From assembly GCF_004151275.2 (NCBI RefSeq), contig NZ_CP130821.1, positions 682,001 through 746,000 on the forward strand: 64,000 nt of DNA, read 5' to 3'. The DNA is from Flavobacterium dauae (GTDB lineage Bacteria > Bacteroidota > Bacteroidia > Flavobacteriales > Flavobacteriaceae). Positions 46,585-56,853 of the stretch are shown here, piece after piece; position 1 is the first letter of the stretch; the number at the start of each line of letters is the position of its first letter. The notes beneath the pieces were generated by a model, which did not search any database, was not told the origin of the DNA, and was given only the letters and a program-made list of their open reading frames with translations. A program made the translations under genes and the position numbers.

Positions 46585-47154
46585 ATTAATTAGAAACTCA
46601 ATCAATTGTTCAACGGCTCTGCCGCGGTGGCTTAATTTATTTTTTTCTTCTAATGTCATTTCGGCAAAGGTTTTTCCCAGGTTTTCAGGTTCAAAAATAG
46701 GATCGTAACCAAAACCGTTGGTTCCTGTTTTTTCATTTCTAATTTCGCCTTCAACAACTCCGGTAAACAAATGTTGTTCGTTATTAATATTTAAGGCAAT
46801 CACGGTTTTAAATTGTGCTTTTCGGTTGGTTGAAGTTCCTAATTTCTGCAATACCAAATCCATATTTTTGTCGGCATTTTTATCTTCGCCAGCATATCTG
46901 GCCGAATAAACGCCCGGTTCGCCATTTAAAGCGTCAATTTCTAAACCGGTATCATCTGCAAAACAAGGTAAACCATATTTTTGGGTAACGTAATTTGCTT
47001 TAATGATGGCGTTTTCTTCTAACGTTGTACCCGTTTCGGCAATATCTTCGTTACAGCCAATTTCTTCTAAAGTTACAATTTGAATAGATTTTGGTACTTG
47101 ATTTTGAATTTCTTGTACCTTATTTTTATTGTTTGATGCAAATATGATTTTCAT
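46576..47154 (-). CDS. rdgB: XTP/dITP diphosphatase (non-canonical purine NTP pyrophosphatase)
   Basis: A 192-residue Ham1/RdgB enzyme that cleans dITP and XTP from the nucleotide pool. Motifs are IIFASNNKNKVQEIQ at the N-terminus, TTLEENAIIKANYV, CFADDTGLEIDALNGEPGVYSARYAG, NGFGYDPIFEPE and KNKLSHRGRAV. Its stop lies 3 bp before the recG start in transcription order recG-downstream, and its 3' end overlaps the convergent frameshifted gene. Confidence 0.96.
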   Translation of the reverse strand: MKIIFASNNKNKVQEIQNQVPKSIQIVTLEEIGCNEDIAETGTTLEENAIIKANYVTQKYGLPCFADDTGLEIDALNGEPGVYSARYAGEDKNADKNMDLVLQKLGTSTNRKAQFKTVIALNINNEQHLFTGVVEGEIRNEKTGTNGFGYDPIFEPENLGKTFAEMTLEEKNKLSHRGRAVEQLIEFLINLF

Positions 47155-47157
47155 AAC

Positions 47158-49266
47158 TTAACTTATATAATTCCAAATGTTATTTTTTCTTGCCAGCATT
47201 TCAAACACAAATTTTAATGCCTGATGTTCTGGTTTCTCTAAATTAATGTCTTCTTTTAATAATTCGATTGCTTTTGTGCGTGCCAACTTTAATATGTCTT
47301 GATCTTTAACCAAATCGGCAATTTGCAAATTTAACACACCGCTTTGCTGTGTTCCCATGATATCACCCGGACCACGGAGTTTCAAATCAATTTCGGATAT
47401 TTCAAAACCATCGTTTGTTCGGCACATAGCATCCATTCTTACTTTTGTATCGGCACTTAACTTTTCTCCGGTCATTAAAACGCAGAAACTTTGTTCGGCA
47501 CCACGACCAACTCGACCTCGTAACTGATGTAACTGGCTCAACCCAAAACGTTCGGCACTTTCTATAATCATTACCGATGCGTTTGGTACATTCACGCCGA
47601 CTTCAATTACCGTTGTGGCAATCATTATATGGGTTTCACCTTTTACAAATCGATCCATTTCGGCATCTTTATCTTTCGCGTGCATTTGTCCGTGAACAAT
47701 ACTTATTCTATATTCGGGAAAAGGAAAATCGCGCGAAATAGCTTCGTATCCTTCCATTAAATTCTTGTAATCTAACTTTTCACTTTCCTGAATCAATGGG
47801 TACACAATATAGATTTGCCGCCCTTTTGCAATTTCTTCCTTAATAAAATGCCAAACCTGCAAACGTTTACTTTCAAAAAAATGAAGTGTTTTTATCGGTT
47901 TTCGTCCAGGTGGCAATTCATCAATAACCGAAACATCTAAATCGCCATACAAACTCATAGCCAAGGTACGCGGAATAGGTGTTGCCGTCATTACCAAAAC
48001 GTGCGGTGGTAACGAATTTTTTTTCCACATTTTTGATCGCTGTTCTACTCCAAAACGATGCTGTTCATCGATAATAGACAAACCTAAATTTTTAAACTGC
48101 ACTTTATCTTCTAACAACGCGTGTGTTCCTATTAATATATGAATGGTTCCGTTTTCTAAATTTTCGTGAATTTGGTTACGCTCTTTTGTTTTGGTCGATC
48201 CTGTTAGCAACGCTACATTCACATTAATTTTATCTGCCAATTCTTTAATGCCTGCAAAATGCTGATTCGCCAAAATTTCGGTCGGAGCCATTAAACACGC
48301 CTGAAAACCGTTGTCTAAAGCCAACAACATACTCATAAAACCCACAATAGTTTTGCCCGCACCAACATCGCCTTGTAATAAACGATTCATTTGAGCTTCG
48401 TGCGCCATATCAATTCTAATTTCTTTTAACACTCGTTTTTGGGCATTTGTCAGCGGAAATGGTAAATGATCGTGATAAAAAACATTGAAATAATCGCCAA
48501 CATTATTAAAAGCAAATCCTTTTATTTTTTGTTTACGAACCAAATTTTTAGAGAGTAGTTGCAGTTGGATGAAAAACAGTTCTTCGAATTTTAATCGAAA
48601 TTGTGCTCTGTTTAACAATTCGGTACTTTTAGGAAAATGGATGTTAAAAAACGATTCGTTTTTAGGTAGCAATCGCAATTCGTTGATTAAATTTTCAGGA
48701 AAAACTTCTTTAAATAAATGATGTGTTTCAATGAAAACCTGCTGCATCATTTTGGTAATGCTTCGGTTGGAAATGTTTTTCTGATTTAATTTCTCGTTCG
48801 ATGGATATACCGGTTGCAACGCAGACTGCAAATTCTTTTTATGTTCTTCAACCGTTTCCATTTCGGGATGCGGCATAGAAAACAATCCGTTAAAATGATT
48901 GATCTTTCCAAAAATCACATACGGGGTATTTAACTGTAAATTTTCTTTAATCCATTTGTATCCCTGAAACCAGATCAGTTCCATTTCGGCAGTTCCATCA
49001 GTAAAAATAGCAACCAATCGGCTGCCACGTTTTTGCTCCACCGTTTTTAACCGAATAATTTTACCAACAAGCTGTATTTCTGAATTTAAATTGGCGGTTA
49101 ATTCATTGATTTTATAATACTTGGTTCGATCTAAATATTTGTACGGATAAAAGTTTATTAAATCTTTATAAGTAAAAATCTGCAATTCTTTTTTTAGTAC
49201 AGCAGCCCTTTGCGGTCCAACGCCTTTAAGGTATTCAATAGGTGTATCTAAAATATTTTGTTGCAT
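47158..49266 (-). CDS. recG: ATP-dependent DNA helicase RecG
   Basis: A 702-residue branch-migrating helicase that remodels stalled replication forks and Holliday junctions. The N-terminal wedge/OB domain (YLKGVGPQRAAVLKKEL...) precedes Walker A LLQGDVGAGKTIVGF, the DEQH box IIDEQHRFGVEQR, motif III TATPIPRT, and motif VI QLRGRVGRGAEQS. Length is slightly over E. coli RecG. It is transcribed just before rdgB, 3 bp apart, so the two form an operon. A short A/T-rich gap separates it from the divergent PNGase F gene. Confidence 0.97.
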   Translation of the reverse strand: MQQNILDTPIEYLKGVGPQRAAVLKKELQIFTYKDLINFYPYKYLDRTKYYKINELTANLNSEIQLVGKIIRLKTVEQKRGSRLVAIFTDGTAEMELIWFQGYKWIKENLQLNTPYVIFGKINHFNGLFSMPHPEMETVEEHKKNLQSALQPVYPSNEKLNQKNISNRSITKMMQQVFIETHHLFKEVFPENLINELRLLPKNESFFNIHFPKSTELLNRAQFRLKFEELFFIQLQLLSKNLVRKQKIKGFAFNNVGDYFNVFYHDHLPFPLTNAQKRVLKEIRIDMAHEAQMNRLLQGDVGAGKTIVGFMSMLLALDNGFQACLMAPTEILANQHFAGIKELADKINVNVALLTGSTKTKERNQIHENLENGTIHILIGTHALLEDKVQFKNLGLSIIDEQHRFGVEQRSKMWKKNSLPPHVLVMTATPIPRTLAMSLYGDLDVSVIDELPPGRKPIKTLHFFESKRLQVWHFIKEEIAKGRQIYIVYPLIQESEKLDYKNLMEGYEAISRDFPFPEYRISIVHGQMHAKDKDAEMDRFVKGETHIMIATTVIEVGVNVPNASVMIIESAERFGLSQLHQLRGRVGRGAEQSFCVLMTGEKLSADTKVRMDAMCRTNDGFEISEIDLKLRGPGDIMGTQQSGVLNLQIADLVKDQDILKLARTKAIELLKEDINLEKPEHQALKFVFEMLARKNNIWNYIS

Positions 49267-49376
49267 TTTTACTTTTTTGTAAAGTTAAAAGTATTTCATT
49301 AAATTTTCTATAGAAATACCAATCATACTACAAATTAAACTATATTTACATTTAATTAACATTTAACCTATTTTTT

Positions 49377-50393
49377 ATGAAGAAAATCTTATTTTTATGT
49401 GGATTGGTTTTTACTATGTTGTCTTGTGGCGATGATAATTCCGCACCTAAAGAAAACCAACCAATTATTACTACTATAAAAACGTTTGACAATGTGAAAG
49501 TTGCTTTTGGAGAAAATTTATCGCAAAGTGCCGAAGGAACTTTTACTTTTCCTACGAATTTAGAAAATATCAAGACCATTAAAATGTACATTAAAGACAT
49601 TTGTCCGAACAAAGAATGTGATGAATGGGACAGATATGCCAATTTATATGCTAAAGACAAAACAACCGGCGAATGGTATGAATTAGGAAGATTCATTAAT
49701 CCGTATTGGGTTGGAAACGAAAAATTAGAAAGAGGTTACGAAATTGATGTAACCGATTTTAAATCGATTTTAAGCGGATCTACCGAATTAAAAATCTACA
49801 CCGAAACCTGGAACGCTAAAGGACGAAAATACAGCGTTGAATTTGATTTTGAGCAAGGAACACCCGATTATAAATATTCGGCAATTGTACCTATTTTTCA
49901 ATACAATAAATCGTCAATAGATGGTGTACCTTACGGTAAAAATTACGACACCAATAAATTTGATTTAATAAAAACGGTAAATATACCAACAGGTGCAGAA
50001 GTAGCTTACTTTAGAACCATTATTTCTGGTTGGGGACACGCTTTACCGGGAACTTGTGCCGAATGGTGCGTAAAAACACACAGTATAAATATTAATGGCA
50101 CTAAAACGTTTAATCATAAATTAGAAGGGCTTGATTGTGATAAAAATCCGGTAAATAACCAAGCACCAGGCAACTGGAAACCCGATCGTGCCGGTTGGTG
50201 TCCCGGAATGGTTGTTCCTGCACGTTTTGATAATATTCAAAAAAGTATATTTGGATCGAACTTTGAATTTGAATATGCTCTGGAAGACTGGACAGATAAC
50301 GGAAGCAATAAAGACGGTGCTTATTATGCCATTTCAACCTTTGTAGTTGTTAAAAGCAATTCGCCGATTTCAAAAGCAGCTGTGATGAATTGA
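49377..50393 (+). CDS. Peptide-N-glycosidase F, lipoprotein form
   Basis: A 338-residue PNGase F, which cuts intact N-glycans from asparagine and leaves aspartate. It aligns throughout with the Elizabethkingia enzyme. The catalytic residues match: Asp85 in CDEWDRYAN (Asp60 of the mature enzyme), Glu143 in IYTETWNAKGR (Glu118) and Glu229 in GTCAEWCVKTH (Glu206). The disulfide pair in CPNKEC and PGNWKPDRAGWCPGM are also kept. The signal ends MLSC then GDDN, so it is a lipoprotein, probably surface-attached. It lies directly before a fragment of prolyl oligopeptidase. Confidence 0.96.
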   Translation: MKKILFLCGLVFTMLSCGDDNSAPKENQPIITTIKTFDNVKVAFGENLSQSAEGTFTFPTNLENIKTIKMYIKDICPNKECDEWDRYANLYAKDKTTGEWYELGRFINPYWVGNEKLERGYEIDVTDFKSILSGSTELKIYTETWNAKGRKYSVEFDFEQGTPDYKYSAIVPIFQYNKSSIDGVPYGKNYDTNKFDLIKTVNIPTGAEVAYFRTIISGWGHALPGTCAEWCVKTHSININGTKTFNHKLEGLDCDKNPVNNQAPGNWKPDRAGWCPGMVVPARFDNIQKSIFGSNFEFEYALEDWTDNGSNKDGAYYAISTFVVVKSNSPISKAAVMN

Positions 50394-50427
50394 AGATAGT
50401 TAAAAAAATATAAAAACAGGTACTTAG

Positions 50428-50658
50428 TATCTGGCAACAATGGTTACAACAGGCGATCACGACGATAGAGTAGTACCGTCACACAGCTTTAAATTCGCAG
50501 CCGAATTGCAAGAGAAAAATGCGGGTAATAATCCAATGTTAATTCGTATTGATGTCAATGCAGGTCACGGTGCAGGAAAATCGGTTCAGCAAACTATTAA
50601 TGAAAATGCCGATATACAAGCATTTACCCTTTGGAATATGGGGGTTGAGAAGTTGTAG
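50428..50658 (+). pseudogene. 3' fragment of a second prolyl oligopeptidase gene
   Basis: The segment encodes the last 76 or so residues of an S9A prolyl oligopeptidase, including the Asp ([12 protein letters not shown]) and His (VNAGHGAGK) of the triad but not the Ser. An in-frame TAG lies directly before it at 50425-50427. Against the intact gene (40069-40287), only two of 72 residues differ. From 50507 onward just four bases differ, all silent, while the first part differs at many third positions. It is a remnant, not a gene of its own, though an ATG at 50440 gives a 72-codon frame. Confidence 0.88.
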
Positions 50659-50683
50659 TAATTTTAAATGTTAAATAAATTTT

Positions 50684-50708
50684 AAGTCATCGGTTAACGG
50701 TGACTTTT
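50684..50708 (+). terminator. Terminator after the prolyl oligopeptidase remnant
   Basis: Arms aagtcatcg (50684-50692) and cggtgactt (50698-50706-region) pair with one G-U and are followed by T residues. It was probably the terminator of the lost full-length gene. Confidence 0.7.
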
Positions 50709-50741
50709 TAGTTAAATTTATTTTTTCTAAAAAATCGACTT

Positions 50742-51383
50742 ATGTGTAAAATTTTATCTTTATTAATGCTATTTTCATTTTGTTTATCAACTTTATCAGC
50801 ACAGAACAAAAGTGACGAAACTACATTAGATGAATTAATTATTAATTCAAAAGCTAAAAAGAAAATAAAAAAGTTAAAAGTAAAAGGTTTTCCTTTTTAC
50901 AGTTACTATATTAAAAATGAATCGATTATTACAGGTGTGACTAATCTTCCTGAAGGTAAAATAAAATCAGTGGTATTCAATTTTAACAATCGTTTTACAA
51001 GATTTGTTAGCGGAAATTTTGATCAGCTTAATATAAACTTTTTGGATATGGAGTTTGGTATATTGGTATATGAAATGAATGATAAATACCAACTTGGAAA
51101 TATTATAAGTGAGTGTGAAGTAAAATTTTCAGTTACCAAAGATCATAAAGGAGATTTTAAAGTTGATGTATCTGAAATAGATTTTCCTAAATCTGATTTC
51201 TTTGTAGGTTTTAAGGTTTTATCTAAAACTTATGAAAAGGATGCAAGTTTTTACGTTATGATGTGTGATAATGATGAAAATACTTCTTACAGAACTTATA
51301 AAAAAATTAAAGGAATAAATAAAACTGATTTTTTTAATTTAGAAAACGGACATCTAAAAATTACAATAGAAATAGAGCAGTAA
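50742..51383 (+). CDS. Secreted protein, hypothetical
   Basis: A 213-residue protein with a signal peptide (ILSLLMLFSFCLSTLSAQ) and a mature part rich in Lys, Phe and beta-prone stretches (SVVFNFNNRFTRFVSGNFDQLNINFLDMEFGILVYEM; VDVSEIDFPKSDFFVGFKV). The early TTLDELIINSKAKKKIKKLKVKGFPFYSYY is notable for its basic run. I do not recognise the family. It follows the terminator of the peptidase remnant by about 30 bp and appears monocistronic. Confidence 0.7.
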   Translation: MCKILSLLMLFSFCLSTLSAQNKSDETTLDELIINSKAKKKIKKLKVKGFPFYSYYIKNESIITGVTNLPEGKIKSVVFNFNNRFTRFVSGNFDQLNINFLDMEFGILVYEMNDKYQLGNIISECEVKFSVTKDHKGDFKVDVSEIDFPKSDFFVGFKVLSKTYEKDASFYVMMCDNDENTSYRTYKKIKGINKTDFFNLENGHLKITIEIEQ

Positions 51384-51541
51384 CAAAAAAACTATCACAT
51401 TAACGATGGATTTTTACATATACAGTTTATGATATAGCGCTTTGTTAACCTTGTTTATTCTTACGTTGATGAATACGAATGAACTTTTATTCAAGTTGAT
51501 AAAGCAAAAAAAAATAAGTTTAGTTGGCCAACTACAAAAAT

Positions 51542-51575
51542 AAAAAAGCACAGAATTTAAATTCTGTGCTTTTTT
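51542..51575. terminator. Bidirectional palindromic terminator
   Basis: A perfect 34-bp palindrome, each arm 17 bp (aaaaaagcacagaattt and its complement), lies 20 bp after the DUF1573 stop. The 158 bp between it and the gene ending at 51383 hold nothing I can identify. Confidence 0.88.
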
Positions 51576-51595
51576 ATTTTTGTAGTAAAAATAGT

Positions 51596-51985
51596 TTAGC
51601 TTTCTACAACTTTTCCTTTAATGTAAAGCTGAACAGTACCATTTTGGATATTTTTTGCGTTACTTTCAACGGTAATTGTTTTTGAAATAGGACCTAACCC
51701 CATATTGTATTTTACTTCAATTTTGTCTGATTTTCCAGGCATAATAGGAGCAGCTGGTTTAGATGGAATTGTACAACCACAAGACGAACGTACGTTAGTA
51801 ATTACCAAAGGTTCATCACCAGTGTTTGTAAATTCAAAAGATCTAACACCACTGTCAACACCTTTTACAACAGTACCATAATCAATGGTATTGTTTTCAG
51901 CTTTAAACTCAATTTTTGGACCAGTTTGTGCGTATGAAGCAGCTCCAACTAATGTCAAGGCTACTATTCCTAAAAATTTTTTCAT
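51596..51985 (-). CDS. DUF1573 secreted protein
   Basis: A 129-residue secreted protein with signal peptide (LGIVALTLVGAASYAQ) and one DUF1573 immunoglobulin-like domain: IDYGTVVKGVDSGVRSFEFTNTGDEPLVITNVRSSCGCTIP. The Cys-Gly-Cys pair (about residues 69-71) is the family hallmark. Such proteins are abundant in flavobacteria and of unknown function; they are likely periplasmic. It is a single gene with a strong downstream terminator. Confidence 0.9.
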   Translation of the reverse strand: MKKFLGIVALTLVGAASYAQTGPKIEFKAENNTIDYGTVVKGVDSGVRSFEFTNTGDEPLVITNVRSSCGCTIPSKPAAPIMPGKSDKIEVKYNMGLGPISKTITVESNAKNIQNGTVQLYIKGKVVES

Positions 51986-52136
51986 TGTTTTAAATAATTT
52001 TAATTATGTAAATTTAATTAGTTTCAAATGAAAAACAAACATTTAAGTTTTTTTTTACATTTTGTTATGATATTTTCAAAACCTTTGCCAAACATAACAA
52101 AATCAATTTTAGCTAAATAAATTTTAAAGATTATTG

Positions 52137-52144
52137 TATTTTTG
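52137..52144 (+). promoter_or_regulatory. Promoter -7 element of valS
   Basis: TATTTTTG matches TAnnTTTG, 33 bp before the valS ATG. No -33 TTG is clear at the usual spacing. Confidence 0.5.
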
Positions 52145-52177
52145 TTTTTTTATCACACGATTTAAACAGTAAAAAAT

Positions 52178-54811
52178 ATGACAATTCCTGCACAGTTTGA
52201 TGCAAAACAAGTTGAAGCCAAATGGTACGACTATTGGATGAAAAACAACTATTTTCGTTCAACACCAGATCATAGAACTCCTTATACAATTGTAATTCCG
52301 CCACCAAACGTCACGGGGGTTTTGCACATGGGGCACATGCTAAACAACACTATTCAGGATGTCTTGATTCGTCGTGCACGTTTAAAAGGTTTCAATGCTT
52401 GCTGGGTTCCGGGAACAGATCACGCGTCTATTGCTACCGAAGCTAAAGTTGTTGCCAAATTAAAGGCAGAAGGAATTAATAAAAACGATTTATCGCGTGA
52501 AGAGTTTTTAAAACACGCTTGGGACTGGACCAATAAATATGGTGGAACTATTTTAGAACAATTAAAAAAGTTAGGTGCTTCGTGTGATTGGGAACGTACA
52601 AAGTTCACAATGGATGAGGAATTGTCTGCTGCCGTTATAAAATCGTTTGTTGATTTATATAATAAAGGAATGATTTATCGTGGTTACCGTATGGTTAACT
52701 GGGATCCGGAAGCAAAAACAACCTTGTCTGACGAAGAAGTTATTTACGAAGAACGCCAAGGAAAATTATATCATTTAAAATATCAGATCGAAGGTACAAA
52801 CGATTTTATTACCATTGCAACCACTCGACCTGAAACTATCCTGGGCGATACTGCAATATGTATCAACCCGAACGATGAACGTTACACACATTTACGTGGC
52901 AAAAACGCGATCGTTCCTATTGCAAATCGAGTAATTCCTATTATTTTCGACGAGTATGTTGATATGGAATTTGGTACAGGTTGTTTAAAAGTTACGCCTG
53001 CGCACGATGTTAATGATAAAGAGTTGGGCGAGCGTCATAATTTAGAAATAATCGATATTTTTAACGATGATGCTACCATGAACGATTTAGGTTTACATTA
53101 TAAAGGTAAAGATCGTTTTGTGGTTCGCGAAGAAATTTCTAAAGAATTGCAAACAATCGGTGCATTGGAAAAAGTAGAGAATCATTTGAATAATGTTGGA
53201 ACTTCAGAACGTACCAAAGCAGTTATCGAACCAAGATTATCAGATCAATGGTTCCTTAAAATGGACGAGTTGGTGAAACCAGCGATTAAAGCTGTTCTTG
53301 AGACCGAAGAAGTTAAACTGTATCCAAACCGTTTTAACAACACGTACCGCCATTGGATGGAAAACATTCGCGACTGGAATATTTCTCGTCAGTTATGGTG
53401 GGGACATCAAATTCCGGCATATTATTACGGTAGCGGAAAAGAAGATTTTGTAGTTGCCGAAACTATTGAAAAAGCTGTTGAATTAGCAAGAATCAAAACA
53501 TCAAACAGCCAACTTCAAGCAACAGATCTTATACAAGATGCTGATGCGTTAGATACGTGGTTTTCGTCTTGGTTATGGCCAATGTCGGTTTTTGATGGAA
53601 TTGTAAACCCGGAAAACGAAGAATTCAAATATTATTATCCAACCAATGATTTGGTTACAGGTCCGGATATTTTATTTTTCTGGATTGCCCGAATGATTAT
53701 TGCAGGATACGAATTTACAGGCGAAAAACCTTTTACAAACGTATATTTAACCGGAATTGTACGCGATAACCAACGCCGTAAAATGTCTAAATCGTTAGGA
53801 AATTCGCCTGATCCGTTAGATTTAATCGAGAAATTTGGTGCCGATGGTGTTCGTTGCGGATTGTTGCTGTCATCATCTGCCGGAAACGATATTTTGTTCG
53901 ATGAAGAATTGTGCAATCAAGGAAAAGCGTTTACAAACAAAATCTGGAATGCCTTTAGATTGATTAAAGGATGGGAAGTGTCGGAAACTATTCCGCAGCC
54001 CGAAGCATCGAAAGTTGCTATTGCTTGGTACGAAGCCAAATTGCAGAAAACGTTAGTAGAAATTGAAGATTATTTTGAAAAATACAGAATTTCTGATGCA
54101 TTAATGGCAATCTACAAATTAGTTTGGGACGATTTCTGTTCGTGGTTTTTGGAAATGATTAAACCGGGATATCAACAACCAATTGATGCGGTTACTTTTA
54201 AGGCAGCAACAGAAATGTTAGAAGCGAATTTAAAATTACTGCATCCTTATATGCCGTTCTTAACCGAAGAAATTTGGCAACATATCGCAGAGCGTTCAAC
54301 AGACGATGCGTTAATTGTATCAACTTGGCCGGAAATTAAATCGTTCGATCAGCAATTAATCGCCGATTTTGATTTTGCAAGTGAAGTAATTTCAGGAATT
54401 CGCACCATTCGTAAAGACAAAAATATTTCGTTCAAAGAAACCATCGACTTAAAAGTGTTGAACAATGAAAATGCTTCTAAAACTTTTGATTCGGTTATAG
54501 AAAAATTAGGAAATGTTGCGAGTTTAGAATACGTAAACGAGCAAGTTTCGGGAGCTTTATCTTATCGTGTAAACTCAAACGAATATTTTATCCCGATTTC
54601 AGGTTCGGTAAACATCGAAGAAGAAGTTAAAAAATTAGAAGAAGAATTAACCTATTTGCAAGGATTTTTACGTTCGGTACAAGGAAAGTTATCGAATGAA
54701 AAGTTTGTAAACGGTGCACCGGAGCAGGTAATTGCCAACGAACGCAAAAAAGAAGCCGATGCTTTATCTAAAATTGCAACTATTGAACACTCTTTAAAAG
54801 GATTGAAATAA
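52178..54811 (+). CDS. valS: Valine--tRNA ligase
   Basis: An 877-residue class I tRNA synthetase. The HIGH motif is HMGH at residues 50-53 ([16 protein letters not shown]) and KMSKS is intact at 535-539 ([14 protein letters not shown]). The editing domain includes [13 protein letters not shown]. The C-terminal coiled coil typical of ValRS closes the protein ([41 protein letters not shown]). Length is standard. It is a single gene bounded by its promoter and a palindromic terminator. Confidence 0.98.
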   Translation: MTIPAQFDAKQVEAKWYDYWMKNNYFRSTPDHRTPYTIVIPPPNVTGVLHMGHMLNNTIQDVLIRRARLKGFNACWVPGTDHASIATEAKVVAKLKAEGINKNDLSREEFLKHAWDWTNKYGGTILEQLKKLGASCDWERTKFTMDEELSAAVIKSFVDLYNKGMIYRGYRMVNWDPEAKTTLSDEEVIYEERQGKLYHLKYQIEGTNDFITIATTRPETILGDTAICINPNDERYTHLRGKNAIVPIANRVIPIIFDEYVDMEFGTGCLKVTPAHDVNDKELGERHNLEIIDIFNDDATMNDLGLHYKGKDRFVVREEISKELQTIGALEKVENHLNNVGTSERTKAVIEPRLSDQWFLKMDELVKPAIKAVLETEEVKLYPNRFNNTYRHWMENIRDWNISRQLWWGHQIPAYYYGSGKEDFVVAETIEKAVELARIKTSNSQLQATDLIQDADALDTWFSSWLWPMSVFDGIVNPENEEFKYYYPTNDLVTGPDILFFWIARMIIAGYEFTGEKPFTNVYLTGIVRDNQRRKMSKSLGNSPDPLDLIEKFGADGVRCGLLLSSSAGNDILFDEELCNQGKAFTNKIWNAFRLIKGWEVSETIPQPEASKVAIAWYEAKLQKTLVEIEDYFEKYRISDALMAIYKLVWDDFCSWFLEMIKPGYQQPIDAVTFKAATEMLEANLKLLHPYMPFLTEEIWQHIAERSTDDALIVSTWPEIKSFDQQLIADFDFASEVISGIRTIRKDKNISFKETIDLKVLNNENASKTFDSVIEKLGNVASLEYVNEQVSGALSYRVNSNEYFIPISGSVNIEEEVKKLEEELTYLQGFLRSVQGKLSNEKFVNGAPEQVIANERKKEADALSKIATIEHSLKGLK

Positions 54812-54831
54812 GAATAAAAATAGTTGAAAAT

Positions 54832-54865
54832 AAAATGCCTCGGAAATTTCCGAGGCATTTTTTAT
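54832..54865. terminator. Bidirectional terminator between valS and pit
   Basis: A perfect palindrome, aaaatgcctcggaaa and its complement (54832-54861), lies between two convergent genes with T tracts on both strands. Confidence 0.9.
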
Positions 54866-54907
54866 AAGTAATATTTAAAAAACGTTTTATATAGCAACTT
54901 TGCTTAT

Positions 54908-56017
54908 TTAAACAAACAAATGCACCAAGTGGTAAACGCCCATTGCAACTAATGCAGATACCGGTATGGTTAAAATCCAAGCCCATAATAACGAAATAGT
55001 TACACCCCAACGTACGGCTGATACACGTTTTGTGATACCCACTCCAATAATAGATCCGGTAATGGTGTGTGTGGTAGAAACCGGAATTCCCATGTGTTCT
55101 GTAACATATAAAGCAACAGCTCCGGCAGTTTCGGCAGCAACACCTTCCAACGGAGTTACCTTTGTAATTTTAGATCCCATTGTTTTAACGATTTTCCAAC
55201 CACCGCTCATTGTTCCTAAACCAATAAAGATAAAAGATGCTAAAGGAACCCACCACCAGTGATCGACAAATAATTTAAAATGATCAACACCTTCTTGAAG
55301 GTATTGTGGATCAAAATCTATATTTACGTGATAAAAAATAACAGCGGCGCCAATGATACCCATTACTTTTTGGGCATCGTTTCCTCCGTGTCCCAAACTA
55401 AATAATGCCGATGATACCAATTGTAACCTTTTAAACCATTTTTCGGCCTTGTGGGGATTTGCTTTTCTACAAATCCACAAAATGGCGATGGTTATAAAGT
55501 AAGCCAGAAACATTCCTAAAAAAGGTGCCCCGAAAATAAATAGAAAGATAGGAATTACCTTTGCGTAAACAATTACATCTTCGCCATTCACTACAAATCC
55601 ACCGGCGTGTGCAATGGCAGCTCCAATAAATCCACCAATTAAAGTATGTGATGATGATGAAGGTATTCCCAGTTTCCATGTGGCTAAATTCCAAAGTATG
55701 GCAGCAACTAAACCTGCAAAGATTACCTCAAGCGTAATAAAGTTTTCATTGATAGATTTGGCAATGGTGTTACCAATTTTAAATTCGCCAATAACATATA
55801 AGGATATAAAATATGCAGCAAAATTAAATACTGCCGCCCATAAAACTGCTTGAAAAGGTGTTAAAACACGCGTGGTTACAATAGTAGCAATAGAGTTTGC
55901 AGCATCGTGAAACCCATTGATATAGTCAAAGCCTAAAGCTAAAACAATGATTATTATAAGCATAATTCCTTGGGGTCTGCTTATGATATCTGTAAATGCA
56001 CTTAAAAACATTTCCAT
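54908..56017 (-). CDS. pit: Inorganic phosphate permease, PiT family
   Basis: A 369-residue inner-membrane phosphate/cation symporter with about ten hydrophobic segments. The two PiT signatures are visible: DYINGFHDAANSIATIVTTRVL near the N-terminus, and PVSTTHTITGSIIGVGITKR with SLGHGGNDAQKVMGII in the second half. It follows the DUF47 gene by 24 bp on the same strand; this PhoU-like partner is the standard companion of bacterial PiT transporters. Together with the phytase operon elsewhere in the window it shows attention to phosphate supply. Confidence 0.96.
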   Translation of the reverse strand: MEMFLSAFTDIISRPQGIMLIIIIVLALGFDYINGFHDAANSIATIVTTRVLTPFQAVLWAAVFNFAAYFISLYVIGEFKIGNTIAKSINENFITLEVIFAGLVAAILWNLATWKLGIPSSSSHTLIGGFIGAAIAHAGGFVVNGEDVIVYAKVIPIFLFIFGAPFLGMFLAYFITIAILWICRKANPHKAEKWFKRLQLVSSALFSLGHGGNDAQKVMGIIGAAVIFYHVNIDFDPQYLQEGVDHFKLFVDHWWWVPLASFIFIGLGTMSGGWKIVKTMGSKITKVTPLEGVAAETAGAVALYVTEHMGIPVSTTHTITGSIIGVGITKRVSAVRWGVTISLLWAWILTIPVSALVAMGVYHLVHLFV

Positions 56018-56041
56018 AATTAGTTGTATGTTTTAATTGAT

Positions 56042-56686
56042 TTACGCGTATTTAACAGTAATAGTTTCCAGTACGTTTGCTACACGGCGGCAGCTGTCGG
56101 TTGCTGTTTCCAAAGCATCCATAACTTCTTTGTATTTAATAATTTCAATAACGTTTGTTTCGTTTTCAAAAATATCGGCAACTGCTTTGTCAAAAACTTT
56201 ATCGGCTTTACGCTCTAAACGCAAAATTACTTTACAACCTTCGGCTATTGCTTTTAAGTTTTTCATATCTTTTAAATCAAGTAAGCTTTGGGCAACCTGA
56301 TTGCAAGCTTCTAAATTAGCTTCGGTTAATTTGCGTAAAGGTTTAGTTACCTTGTCAATTTGATACAAACGCATACGCGAAGCGGCATCACTTAAATGAT
56401 CGGCAATTTCGTCAACAGCGGTCATTAAGTTATTTATATCTTCTCTGTCAAAAGGCGTTATAAAGTGGCGTTCTAATTCTACGCGGGTAGTTTGAACAAT
56501 CGCTTCTATTTCCGATTTTAAAATCTCTACTTCCTTTAATAATTTTTCTCTGTCGTTAGCTGGTAAGTTTACCGCTTCGTGCAATGTTTCCGATAATAAT
56601 TTAATTTTATTAGCGGCTTGTTCAAACAAAGGGTAAAATGTTTTATCCTTTGGAACTAAAAACTGAAAGATTGAATTTAATGACAT
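56042..56686 (-). CDS. DUF47 (PhoU-like) phosphate transport regulator
   Basis: A 214-residue all-helical protein of the DUF47 family (TIGR00153-type), cytoplasmic partner of PiT. Markers are FYPLFEQAANKIKLLSETLHEAV, FDREDINNLMTAVDEIADHLSDAASRM and EVMDALETATDSCRRVANVLETITVKYA. The metal-coordinating acidic pattern E-x-x-x-D typical of PhoU-like bundles recurs. It is the first gene of the pair and starts 167 bp from the divergent carboxylase gene. Confidence 0.92.
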   Translation of the reverse strand: MSLNSIFQFLVPKDKTFYPLFEQAANKIKLLSETLHEAVNLPANDREKLLKEVEILKSEIEAIVQTTRVELERHFITPFDREDINNLMTAVDEIADHLSDAASRMRLYQIDKVTKPLRKLTEANLEACNQVAQSLLDLKDMKNLKAIAEGCKVILRLERKADKVFDKAVADIFENETNVIEIIKYKEVMDALETATDSCRRVANVLETITVKYA

Positions 56687-56853
56687 GTGTTTATTAATTT
56701 TTTCGCACTGCGAAAGTAATACTCTAATGTTAACTTAATATTAAGTTTACATCTAAGGTAAAAAAAATAAATCAACGAACGCTTTTTTTATAAATCGAAT
56801 GAATATTTGTAATTTAGCAAAATTCAAAGAACTTAAACGAAATTTTATAAAAA

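Noticed and set aside
50440..50658. A 72-codon frame as a stand-alone small gene
   Set aside because: It is the 3' end of a prolyl oligopeptidase copy, with a stop codon just upstream and no catalytic serine.
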